Below are positions 13,242-24,016 of a stretch of 64,000 nucleotides of DNA, one piece after another. Each line of letters opens with the position of its first letter. Within the stretch, counting starts at the first letter, position 1. The position numbers and the translations under genes are program-made. Below the pieces are notes generated by a model, which worked only from the letters and a program-made list of their open reading frames with translations, was not told the origin of the DNA and did not search any database. Source of the DNA: Apoderus coryli (lineage: Eukaryota; Arthropoda; Insecta; Coleoptera; Attelabidae); the NCBI GenBank assembly GCA_911728435.2, contig OU452199.1, forward strand, positions 13,898,860 through 13,962,859, given 5' to 3'.

Positions 13242-14194
13242 ATTATTAACTATAATAAAACGCTAGCTATTATTCACTCTAATCTTCAACGAAAACAGGG
13301 TAAAGCTAGGCGCGCATTTCCAACAATCTAAACAAGTGTAAAATATGCCATAATACGTTTAAATAGTCAGCCGAATGCAATGTTTACTTTTGTTAAGGCT
13401 TCTTTGAAGGGAAACATTTTTAAAATAGTTCCCAAATCGTCACTTTTTTCATTAAAGTAATGTCATTAGAAAATAAATCAGATTTGTGTGTTATTCTTAT
13501 GGAATCTACCTACTCGCTTAAACAACATACAAACTTACAATGCTAGGCTGCGAGAATTTATTTCAAATTATCGCTATCCTACGTCTCGTACTTATTATTC
13601 ACGCAATACCGTTATTAATCCAAAATCTATTTACACCTGACACACTCGCAGATGTTTCATTAAACTTAAACTTTATTTTCCCAAGTTTATGTTATTTTAT
13701 TCTTGCTAAAATAATATTATTTAATTTCACTCAATTCAATTCATTCAAAATCTGACAACAACCAAGAAGAATTGCGAAACTCGCGGATGCCACACTTTGT
13801 TTGAGGAATTTTACCGTAAACATATTCCAGCACATTTTCCTTTATAAATCCACACATTAACCAATAGATTTACACTTGAAACATTATTAGATACTTGATT
13901 TTTCAACAAATTTAATTTACTCAATTCCCACAATAATGTAACAAATGTTAAAAAATTATTTTATCTAAAAAAACTACTAATTTATACTTATTTTTATTTG
14001 ACTACTCTTCACATGAATTAAATCTGGCAGATCTGTTTTAAATGACACTAGTTGACACATTTCGCATTCGAATATTGATTTTTTACCGTCCTCACCAGAC
14101 TGTTACAATTTCAATAATAATAAAAAAAGTTCAATGAACTGAGATGCAAGAAATGTATTGATATATTCCATTCGATCTCAACTTCTTTCGCTTG

Positions 14195-14229
14195 TACTCA
14201 TTATAATAATTTTTATGATCATTGGAAAT
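14195..14229 (+). repeat. Direct repeat, copy 2 (partner 13208-13241)
   Basis: Same sequence and orientation as the first copy, with one base different. It is followed by an unrelated sequence. Confidence 0.5.
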
Positions 14230-16729
14230 ACAGGAAGCTACCAAATTATAAAATGTTTTGTATTATGTAGGAAATTCTATTCTATAAGTCGTGAAAGGTG
14301 AAAGCCATATTAAATTTCTAAACATCCTACCCCATTCAATAAAAGAGGCAACAAAGTCTTTTTTTTTTTAAATAACTAGTAACAAAATTCATTGGGAACA
14401 TGACAAAATGCCGATTAAAATTGTTTTTAGCAGGTTGTATATTTGAAAATATTTTTAAAATACAGCTCGAATGGAGCTGCATATTAGACTAGTAACAGGA
14501 ATGGAAAATCGTATCTAGTTTTGCCGTACCTAAGACTCCGTGACGTTAATATGTTATTTCACATTGTTGCTTTGTTTGAAGTTTATTTTTTATTTTTTGG
14601 ATTAAAGTTTTTATCCCATAATTTTATGCATCATCGATAGCTGCTTGCCATCAATTATTTATATATTTTATATTCTTTACTTAGTTAGTTCTAGAAACAA
14701 CTGCAAAATAAAAAAAAATAGAACAAAAAACATAGTTTATCCCATATTATTTTATATTCCTAACATAATTTATTCAAATTTTAATTTAATATAATTTTAT
14801 TTTGCTGTTAGCATACAGCCTAGTCAAACATGTTACTTAACTTAGTATGATTTGTAGCTAAAAGCGATATTTATTACATTCCCTTGTTCAAAGTGTATTA
14901 AACTACGAAACTCTAAATTAATCCCAAGTTGCTTTGTCCGTGTTTAGGTACATTGAGATCCGTATCATGTGCATTGTCTAGAATTTATAGATATTCTCTG
15001 TTGATATGCAAAGACTAATAGTCGATTTGGAATTACTCCGTAGTGGCAGCGTAAATTCAACCAATATTATTTTATTATTTTTTTTTATGATCGATTTGTA
15101 CTTTGTCTGAACTAGACTGTATTGCTAAATAATTTTTGTATACAGGATAGTGTTGTGATCTTTTTTTAGTAAAACCCACTATAATCGACGAATAAAACTT
15201 GGTTAATCATTATTTCACCTAAACGCTTTTTTTTAATATCTCACTTTTTTATTTCAAATATAGTTATATGATTAGATTCCTTACATGTTTTAAATTATTT
15301 TCTCATAATACGTCTCTATATTTATTTTTAACTGTTTTTGAATTAATAATTTATTTTGGATATTTTTGGCCCAAAGCAGGTCTTCGAAAATATTCTATAA
15401 TTTTATCACTTTCCAATAAATAATAAATAAGTTCACAAAAACTTAATTTGAGTAATTATTATGCATGAGTGCAGCCAAAGAATGCAATGCATTGCTTGTC
15501 TGTCCCTATCACTATTAGATCACAATACAGTGGTCGGAAACTACCACTTTGTAAGTTGTGGGTTAATCTGTCAACATAATTGATTTATCTAAGGTATTCT
15601 TCAACTACCATCAAAATTTCAAGTGCCTGTCTATTCAGGTAACGAAACGGCGATTATTTTCTAGATACCGGTTTAGAGACCAAAAAAATTCATAAATAAA
15701 TTATTTGTTCAAAAACAGTTGAAGATAGGTATAGCGAAATTTTAACACAAATTACTCAAAAATGGATAAGGAATCCAAAAATATAATTATATACAAGGTG
15801 GTCTATTTGAAATAAGAAAGTTGGTATCACTTTCCGATATAACCTTTTTTTTATTATTGATCTCTGTATGAGTGAATTATATTGTTCTTGAAGGGCTGAT
15901 TATGAAAATTTATATTTCCGAAATATGTTCCCAATTTTTTATAAATTTTTGAACAACAGTTAGTGAAGACAGACTTTTGATTTCAATATTATTTTCATCA
16001 CTGTGAGAATGCACTACCACATGAAAACTTAAAAAAAGTGTTTTGGAAAAGGAAAAACGGGTTTTTTAATACAATCCAATATATGTTTTAGAATTATAGA
16101 TTTACTTGCAATAAAATTGGTAAAACAAATGAACAAAATATGAAACACAAACTAGGATCCTTATGCAATTATGCACACCTTGGTCATGATACTGACCATA
16201 AATCCCACAGTATACTTACGATGTGTTTTCGCCAAACATTGTACAAAAAATGTGTTGTGTTATTATTCCATAAGTAGCCTTTGAAAAGTATTTACATTTC
16301 ATAAATCACAAAACATCCATAATCTGCGAAGAAGTTAAAGTAACTCCTGACCATCGTAAATTATTTTTTTTCTCTAATTATTTTAATTATTAACCATGCA
16401 TTTAGGAATCCAATAAATATTATTAGGTTGGGCTCATTTTGTGTCATTTTAGACAAATGATTTAGTATACAATCGTAATAATTATAAAAAGATTTAATTT
16501 TAGTCTAGTATTTTAGCAATGGGGCAGCATGTGTCTTTGGTTTCTATTTTTTTTTTTATTTGAAATAACTGATTTTCAATCCTTGCTAGCATGAATATTT
16601 ACATTAGAAATAAATATAACCGATATATTTGGAACTTTACAACTTTTTTTTACAAACAATAGTGCACAATTTATATACTAAATGTAATGGGAGCACAGTA
16701 GTAAAAATTCTGTCTTTGGCAAACTTATT

Positions 16730-16732
<3 letters not shown>

Positions 16733-16762
<30 letters not shown>
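16733..16762. repeat. (TA)n microsatellite
   Basis: An uninterrupted run of TA dinucleotides about 30 bases long. Confidence 0.9.
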
Positions 16763-16769
<7 letters not shown>

Positions 16770-17589
16770 CCGCATATCTATTTTGATTCCTTTCACATTG
16801 GAACCTTTCTACATCCCCTAGAAGGAGTGGGTTTAGAAGAAAACTATCCGCGTATATTGGATAACCCGCCGATATGTGGCGCAACTGACTACTTTTGATG
16901 TCTAAATTGTAAAAATTGAAATATACATTTTTTCACATATAGCATCTTTTTGTATCTTTACAAAATAAGGTTTTCTTGATTCCAGGCTGTATATTTCCTT
17001 TCATAATCCGCACAATTTTGTGTCCAATTTTCAATATATTTTTCATTTTACAGACTATTTTGTATCTGGCGTTGTTGCCAAGTGATACTTATTTCTGTTA
17101 AGATTAAATATTCATACATGATACTATTTTAACTCTATTTACTGTATATTTGTATTTATTGGTAAAAATCTTTAAAAATTAAGCATTAAATTTGCAAATG
17201 TACAGTGTGGTCAATTTATCTTGATATCATTTTGATTATTTGATGAATTTTTTTTATTTTCAAAGATAGAATGCCGAACGAAAAAGGTATTGTAGGGTAT
17301 CTTGCTAAGTTTTTTGCTAGTAAAAAACCAAAATACTGTCATTTTGGAACAGATACGAGCACAAGTGCGTTTTTTTAACACGCAGTTTATTGAACGCTCG
17401 TTAAAGACTGTGGTTTATTCTGATTTTATTGATATATGACACTTTATGTATTGTATCAGTAGTTTTCGATTAATTTGCAAAAAATGACCGAATGACATAA
17501 AACGCCAACACTTTAACACTTAGGCCTATGGAATGAATAACGTCAGTTTGAGACACATTTTGTTCTAATAATTGTACGTAAGGTTATAT

Positions 17590-17623
17590 GAAATCAAAAT
17601 AGTGTGCCGTATCAAACGGCATG
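17590..17623. repeat. Left remnant of the 138-bp satellite
   Basis: GAAATCAAAATAGTGTGCCG followed by TATCAAACGGCATG is the same sequence as in the units of the array at 19760-20790. It is separated from the array by the transposon at 17624-19762. It stops precisely at GGCATG, where the units continue TATACT. Confidence 0.75.
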
Positions 17624-18029
17624 ATTACTAGGGTGGGCCGAAAATATGAATTTTTAAATTTATTTTCGGAATAGTGAAAAAAAGTTGCATTTTTTTATTA
17701 CAAAAAAAAAAAGTTAATAAAACTTTTTTTGATTGAAGTGCATCTTCTGCCCCCTACCATAACCTAAAATTATAAAAATGTCTGAAATTCAAAATTTTGT
17801 ATTTCGATATGGAATAGCTCGAAAGGCCTTGCTTTGGATATGTTAATCAAAACATGTATGTAAACTTTTTTTCTATCAGTTTATATTCTGCCCCCTATCG
17901 TCCCTACAACCTTAGAAAAAAAAATAACGACCTTTTTGATCGAACGAGGTTAAGTAGATGATGAGCTGAGTTTTCCTGGATTCTGGTTCGCTAAGCCCGC
18001 CGAACAATGACCTTAAGATATTGCGAGGC

Positions 18030-19283
18030 AAATTTTGTTAAGGTATCTCTGATCAATACATATGTCACAAAATTTTACTTCTGGTAATTTGCAGTCCATA
18101 ATTTCATATTTTATAACTGGTAAATTTTCACAGTGGGCTGTAAGCTTTCCCAGTCGCACTGAAATCGCCTTAGGACCCGTTGTTTGTCCATCATTATGGT
18201 GAAAAATATGTCTTTTTTAAGGGTAGCTCATTGCCATGAAACTGACAGACGACTCGTTTGAAAGGATGTCCTAACTTTGATTCAAGTTGAGCTATGACTC
18301 CATTTTTTGATTCGGTGTTGACCTGTACGAATTCAACTATACGTCGACAGATATCTTTTGCTGATCCAGAAGAAGGCATTGTGTGACCCAGAAACACAGA
18401 ACCTGGCTCTTGCACCAAAGAAGCATGTTCTTCCAGTAACGTTCTTCTGTGAAGCCTGCCATCTATTTTTTCAAAAGACAATGTTTCATCTTTTCACCCG
18501 TCAAGGTAAATGGAATTTCTTGCTTGCCCGGATTTTGAAAACTGTATGCAAAATTTCATTTCTTAAACTCTCTCTAGCTCTTTATAATTTATTTGTATCT
18601 ATTACTTGCACTGACCGTTTTTTTATTACAAAGGCAACATCTTGTAAAATTAGGCGATGCAACTGCTACACCAGATCTGTCTGACAAACCATATCTGTCA
18701 AACATTTAAGCGGGAGTAGGTAGTTTAGTTCTACTTTTAGAATTGCTCTAAATATTTATTTTGTCGTTTTGCGTGACTATAAACTCGTAAACAATTCTTT
18801 CCTCCCTTACATTTTTTCAAATCTTCTAGCGTTGTTTGTTAATTTTTTGGCTTGCTTTTTTGGATCAATACCCCCTATAAATATGTTTCTTGAACTCCTC
18901 TGCTCTTAGAGAAAGTAACGTTCTTTTAACGATAGCTGTCAGAACAACCGTACGATGGACAAATAACATTTTAAAATAAAATAACAAAAATCGTACGTCG
19001 TTACAAAAGCTTTAAATATCTATGGTGTTGTGTTTTGATCACTTGCAAAACACGTTCACGGATTACTGTAGGATTTGCCGCTTTCTCCCACAAACTTAGA
19101 ACCTTGTCAGCTAGTATATTAGAAATTTGGGAAACTATTGCCTCTTTTCCACAGTGCGGTGGTTATAGACTAAGCCTTATCCATAAAAAGCACTTTAACA
19201 AATCTTCTTGGGTAGGAAGAGTATTATCTTTTAAATCTGAAGGTGATCCCACTAACGGACACTCGGTGCATCGTCTTGGGTAA
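18030..19283 (-). pseudogene. Transposase-like protein, frameshifted
   Basis: Read on the minus strand from about 19283 downward, several blocks resemble an uncharacterised protein family that I associate with arthropod DNA transposons. One block is VSQISNILADKVLSLWEKA followed by R..VLQVIKTQHHRYLKLL (about 19170-18990). The next is GVIAQLESKLGHP plus VCQFHGNELPLKK (within 18194-18481). After a frameshift comes DGQTTGPKAISVRLGKL (about 18190-18120). The longest uninterrupted piece is 95 codons. Several frameshifts and stops show it is dead. It fills the interior of the element bounded by the GGGTGGGCC inverted repeats and is probably that element's own transposase. Family membership is from memory of the motif pattern and is not verified. 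Confidence 0.6.
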
Positions 19284-19427
19284 CAAGTTTTTGAGAAACT
19301 CATAACTCTAATATACTTCAAAGAAAAACATCTCATCTAACAACTGAAAACTGAATAGAAATACAATAATCACTTGCTTATGAGCAGCCGTCGATATCAC
19401 GATCCGCTGCTATTAATCGTTTTCAGG

Positions 19428-19534
19428 CTAGCTGTTTATAACACATATTATGAAGGTTTTAAATTTCTATAAAAGTAGCGATGAGTTTTTTATAGAAATT
19501 TAAAAACTTCATAATATGTGTTATAAACAGCTAG
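19428..19534. repeat. Near-perfect long palindrome inside the transposon
   Basis: 19428-19472 is the reverse complement of 19491-19534 (CTAGCTGTTTATAACACATA at the outside, AAATTTCTATA at the inside), with only small differences and a loop of about 18 bases. It would form a stable cruciform or RNA hairpin. It could be a nested miniature element or a subterminal structure of the host transposon. Confidence 0.75.
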
Positions 19535-19759
19535 TAGTGATGAGTTTTTTTTCAAATACTAAAGTATATCTTCAGGAAAAAAAAACCAAAAAGAACATTA
19601 CAAGCTTATCTTTAAGGGCTGGTAGGCGACATAAGACAGATTACAATAAAAAAACCGTTAATAAAATATTTTTTGTAACAACAAAAGGCATCTTTTGTGC
19701 CCTATTCCAAAACGAAATTCCAAAAATTAAAAAAAAAAATGATTTTTCGGCCCACCCTA

Positions 19760-20790
19760 ATGTATACTATATAAATATACAGTTTGTTTCAGATGGCGCA
19801 TTATTTTGATACCAAATATCTTACACGGAATCAAAATAGTGCAGCACATGAAACAAAATATATATTAGAATCAAAATAGTGGGCCGTATCAAACGAATTG
19901 TATATTATTTCAATATAAATTTCGTTTTGTATGACGCATTATTTTGATTCCAAATATCTTACATGGAATCGAAATAGTGTAGCACATGAAACAAAATGTA
20001 TATTGGAATCAAAATAGTGTACCTTATCAAACGACATGTATATTCTGTCAATATACATTTCGTTTTATTTGACGCATTATTTTCATTCCAAATATCTTAC
20101 ATGGAATCAAAATAGTGCAGCACATGAAACGAAATGTATATTGGAATCAAAATAGTGTGCCGTATCAAACGACATGTATACTCTCGCAATATACATTTTG
20201 TTTTATATGACGCATTATTTTGATTCCAAATAACTTACATGGAACCAAAATAGTGCAGCACATGACACGAAATGTATATTGGAATCAAAATAGTGTGCCG
20301 TATCAAACGACATGTATACTCTCGCAATATACATTTTGTTTTATATGACGCATTATTTTGATTCCAAATAACTTACATGGAACCAAAATAGTGCAGCACA
20401 TGACACGAAATGTATATTGGAATCAAAATAGTGTGCCGTATCAAACGGCATGTATACTCTCTCAATATACATTTTGTTTTATATGACGCATTATTTTGAT
20501 TCCAACTACCTTACAGGGAAAGAAAATAGTGCCGCACATGAAACGAAATGTATATTGGAATCCAAATAGTGTGCCGTATCAAACGACATGTATACTCTCT
20601 CAATATACATTTCGTTTTATATGACGCATTATTTTGATTCCAAATAACTTACATGGAACCAAAATAGGGCCGCATATAAAACGAAATGTATAATCTGTCA
20701 ATATACATTTCATTTTACATGACGTACTATTTTGATTTCATTTATGTAAAATATGCATTTTGACTTTTATACGCATTATTTTGATTCCAC
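19760..20790. repeat. 138-bp tandem satellite with internal inverted symmetry
   Basis: The landmark CGTATCAAACG recurs at about 19884, 20022, 20161, 20299, 20437 and 20575, giving a period of 138 bases. About seven full or partial units are present. Each unit contains GGAATCAAAATAGTG and, further on, its inverted form CATTATTTTGATTCC, so every unit can fold back. Units at 20161-20575 are nearly identical and the outer ones diverge, the usual gradient of a tandem array. A detached half unit lies at 17590-17623, beyond the inserted transposon. Confidence 0.85.
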
Positions 20791-22804
20791 GTATTCAACT
20801 AAAGAAATTTCTAAATTAGGTAATGGGAAATATTTTAAAGGGTTATTTTGCAGCAAAAATAAGCAAAGCTAGAGCCCATTAAGGTTAGGGAAAAAGTTGT
20901 TTTTATTTAATAACTCGACTATGGAAGAATTTGGAAGAATGAAATGTAACAGTTAACTTCTAATAAAATGTGAGTTGGTGGTAGTTTTCATAATACTTAT
21001 TCGAACTACTATAGCGTCTCCTAAAATTGACATGTAACTAACTAAAATTCCTAAAAGAGCTCATCTCAATTATTAGAAGTCATAGTACTTTATATAATTT
21101 AATATTGTGTACAATAGTAAATGAAATCAAGCAAACGTCTACATATGCTATTCATGTCATAAACAGTAGGGAAATAAGGAACACGTTCAAGGTTTTTTAT
21201 TTACTTTAGTCAATATATCATCCCCGGGGTGGTATTGGAGCGTGCATATTGGTGATAGGGATGAAGCTTCCACATATGTAATTTTTATAATGTTTTAATT
21301 ATAATCTGAAAACTAAGCGTTTTTTGCGAGAAAAGTTGACTGAGATATCATCGCTAAAAATGTGCCAGTTTTTTTAGTTCGTTTACTTTAACATCATTGT
21401 TATTTACAGATTTGACAAGACGATAGTTTTTTACTCAAGTTAACTTGTTAATAATAAATAGATAATATTTTCGCATTTTTAACGATTAATTATAATTAAT
21501 GAGTAGAGCCTTTGGTGTAGGTAGACTAATTTGAACAAAACGTTTTATAAACCTTCACCACAACACTTTTTTAAAACTCTACGAATTAATTATTATAGTA
21601 AAATAATCGAGGTCTTTCGTTTCACAAAATTATAATTTTAGTAGGTATCTATATTTGAGGATTTTGTTAAATAAATAGATACGGAATTAAATATTTTCGT
21701 ACATTTGGTTCTAGCTCTTTAATCACTTTCTCAATAATATCTCATCCTCTAATATAATAAAATTTAAATATTTCTAATAAAAAAAATACATATCTATGTA
21801 CATAATATCAAATAGGCACAAGATATAGTGTAATTAATTCATTTCAAAAGCAATACAGTTTTACAAAACTGTGAAAATATTTATGTATTGTTATCAGATT
21901 AACTTGAAATACTTTTAGTGAAACTTAATTATCTAGTAAAAAGTTACAATTAAAACTATTTCATAGTGAACTTCAGAAAATAAAAAAAAATGACTAAACT
22001 TGTTGAAGACACCATGTGAACGGATAGTATAAATTTATTTTATTTAGTTTTAATTAATTATCAATACCTATACCTATGTCTGCTCAGATAAAAGATACGA
22101 GCAAAAAACAACCAAAAAATAGTATTTTCCTAGTTTTTAAATTGTTTTAGAATATTTTTTGCATCAAAAAATATGGAAAATTAGTTTCTCTACAAAAAGT
22201 TTCCTATTAGCTATACCTGAATTTTTCTTACTTTTCGAATTATAATAATTATTGTATTTCAACCCTATCTCCAGTATGCAGATTTATTATAGGAACTGAG
22301 AATTGATAAAAATTTTTATTTCTTATAATTTTAAAGGAATCAAAATAACGCGTAATATTGTAAGTTATCTACAACAACAGTGTTGTCATGTTTTGTAACT
22401 GTGGTTGAAATAAAGGATTCAATACAGTGCTCCTTATGTAACCACAAATATACTCTACTGTATATTAACAGCGCCAAAAGAAAAAAATTGCGGAATTTCG
22501 GTGAACTAAAATTTATTATACATCTTTCATAAATAGCATCAAACTGATTCCCCTATCGGCTTAACGTGACCAACTAAGAGAATGCCATTAAATAAGATAA
22601 AAAATAGACTATGAAAAAAAATGAAAGCCCTAAGATCTGTGTCTGTAACTTCAATACTATGTGAGATATAAGGCAAAACTATTTTGCGTCCGATATTCGG
22701 ACGTAAAATAGTCAAGGAAACAGTTTGATATGTGACGAGCTATAAGAGGGACGCAAAATAGTGTGCGGGATGTATATATATATATATATATACGAGTATA
22801 AATA
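20791..22804. other. AT-rich sequence without a recognised gene
   Basis: No coding signal. A small hairpin, CTATTTTGCGTCC/GGACGTAAAATAG, lies at about 22680-22712. GACGCAAAATAGTGTGCGG near 22751 shares words with the satellite. A (TA)n tract lies at about 22770-22791. Confidence 0.5.
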
Positions 22805-23189
22805 TATAGTTAATTTTTTTTAAATTTTCTTGATTTTTGGTCACAGGTAGAAATAGTCAAATTTAATTTGTTCAATTTATTAACGTTTCGACCATAGTTT
22901 GGTCTTTCTCTCTCTCTCTCTCTCTCACACACAAGATTACAACAATTTTGTATTCGTCATATTTTTAAAAACAACTACTATCTATATGTTTTAAAAAATA
23001 ACATAATTAGTAAATAGTAAATAGTAGTTGTTTTTAAAAATATGACGAATACAAAATTGTTGTAATCTTGTGTGAGAGAGAGAGAGAAAGACCAAACTAT
23101 GGTCGAAACGTTAATAAATTGAACAAATTAAATTTGACTATTTCTACCTATGACCAAAAATCAAGAAAATTAAAAAAAAATAAACTATA
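22805..23189. mobile_element. Long foldback with hammerhead-like motifs in both arms
   Basis: The left arm (about 22805-22981) and right arm (23021-23189) are inverted copies about 170 bases long with few differences, around a loop of about 40 bases. Each arm contains GACCAAACTATGGTCGAAACGTT, on the minus strand at about 22886-22910 and on the plus strand at about 23089-23113. That is a stem II GACC/GGTC followed by the hammerhead GAAAC box. The CUGAUGA half is replaced by a GA-rich microsatellite, so self-cleavage is not expected. The arms point outward from the motif, the same plan as in the other hammerhead foldbacks. As RNA this would form a long, nearly perfect double strand. Confidence 0.75.
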
Positions 23190-23303
23190 TACAAGACTGG
23201 TCAAAGAACATAAAATAAAAAACTAACAATATATATATATATAATATATATAGAATTTATTCAACTACTAGTTGAGTCACTTTAAGTGAATATTTTGCTT
23301 TAG

Positions 23304-23305
<2 letters not shown>

Positions 23306-23336
<31 letters not shown>
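23306..23336. repeat. (TA)n microsatellite
   Basis: An uninterrupted TA run of about 30 bases. Another short TA tract lies at about 23231-23251. Confidence 0.85.
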
Positions 23337-23339
<3 letters not shown>

Positions 23340-23860
23340 AAACGTTAAAGTGGCCTCCAAAATATATATACGCTAAGCGCACTGGGCTCCAAAACGGAGG
23401 CGACTGCGTTTTTTCGGAGGCCACTACGTACCCCCGTGTATATAGTGTTTTTTCAGGTCTACAGGGTATACCCACCCATCTGGCAAATTTTAGGGTGGAG
23501 CCCACTGGGTAGTATACACACATACAGATATACAACCGGGTTTGAAAAAATTCCACCACGTGGTGCGTTAGACATACACAGATATACACATTTACTTGTG
23601 CGCTAGTTGCACTGGGTTCCACGTGTAAGTACACATATTAGCCTCCTAAATTTGGCAACGTTACTGGTGGCTAATGATACCAGCTAACATATATCGTAAA
23701 CCTTCATGTGTATATTTCGTGGGTAGAATTATTTATTTTAGGTATTGTAAAGTATATTTGATTTCTCAACCTGTCATAGCAACACACGTACTTGTCCGCT
23801 AGTTGCACTGGGCTCCACGTACTAGTTGGCCAATAATAAACACATAGTTTTTTCAGTTTT
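23337..23860. repeat. GC-richer mosaic of CACTGGGCTCC modules
   Basis: This block has clearly more G and C than its surroundings. The phrase CACTGGGCTCC or a close variant recurs at about 23380, 23609 and 23806, and in inverted form (GGAGCCCACTGGG) at about 23485. A longer match, ACTTGTSCGCTAGTTGCACTG, occurs at about 23594 and 23791. A 109-codon minus-strand frame crosses it but has no recognisable domain. Related phrases recur at 25260-25440 and 28010-28620, suggesting one dispersed modular repeat family. I cannot name it. Confidence 0.5.
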
Positions 23861-24016
23861 ATTTTAAAATTTGCTTGGCGCAAGAATCTATTTGTTACTT
23901 AACAGTAGCTAATTACCAAGGTCGAAAATAGTACTTTGTTCATAAACCAAATTTTATAATATATTTGTCTTTTTATGGGAGTTTTATTAGTCGAACAAAT
24001 ATAGTTTCTTTCGCAC

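Larger units (their letters stand above)
7982..17589. other. Long AT-rich stretch without a recognised gene
   Basis: All open frames are short and hydrophobic or low in complexity, as expected from AT-rich noncoding DNA. A 34-base direct repeat (13208 and 14195) and a (TA)n tract (16733-16762) are annotated separately. TATACAAGGTGGTCTATTTG near 15791 looks like a transposon-end fragment. I see nothing else supportable. Confidence 0.5.
17624..19762. mobile_element. DNA transposon with GGGTGGGCCGAAAA inverted repeats, inserted in a satellite
   Basis: The left end reads ATTACTAGGGTGGGCCGAAA and the right end, reverse-complemented, reads ATTAGGGTGGGCCGAAA. The similarity continues imperfectly for about 60-70 bases (left to about 17690, right from about 19687), including GGAATAG. 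The element holds a minus-strand transposase-like pseudogene and an internal palindrome (19428-19534). Its flanks are two halves of one satellite unit, split between GGCATG and TATACT. The right flank starts ATGTATACT, so a short duplication of about two or three bases (TG or ATG) is likely. The superfamily is not assigned. Confidence 0.8.

Noticed and set aside
12241..16760. Possible small genes in short hydrophobic frames
   Set aside because: Amino-acid content is what AT-rich noncoding DNA gives (Phe, Ile, Leu, Tyr, Lys, Asn); no start context, domain or splice-linked partner was seen.
19760..20790. Regular repeats that could be taken for a CRISPR array
   Set aside because: The period is constant at 138 bases and the whole unit repeats. 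There are no unique spacers, and the genome is eukaryotic. It is a satellite.
23305..23634. 109-codon minus-strand frame
   Set aside because: It ends in a translated (TA)n tract and covers the repeat module block; composition, not homology, explains its length.
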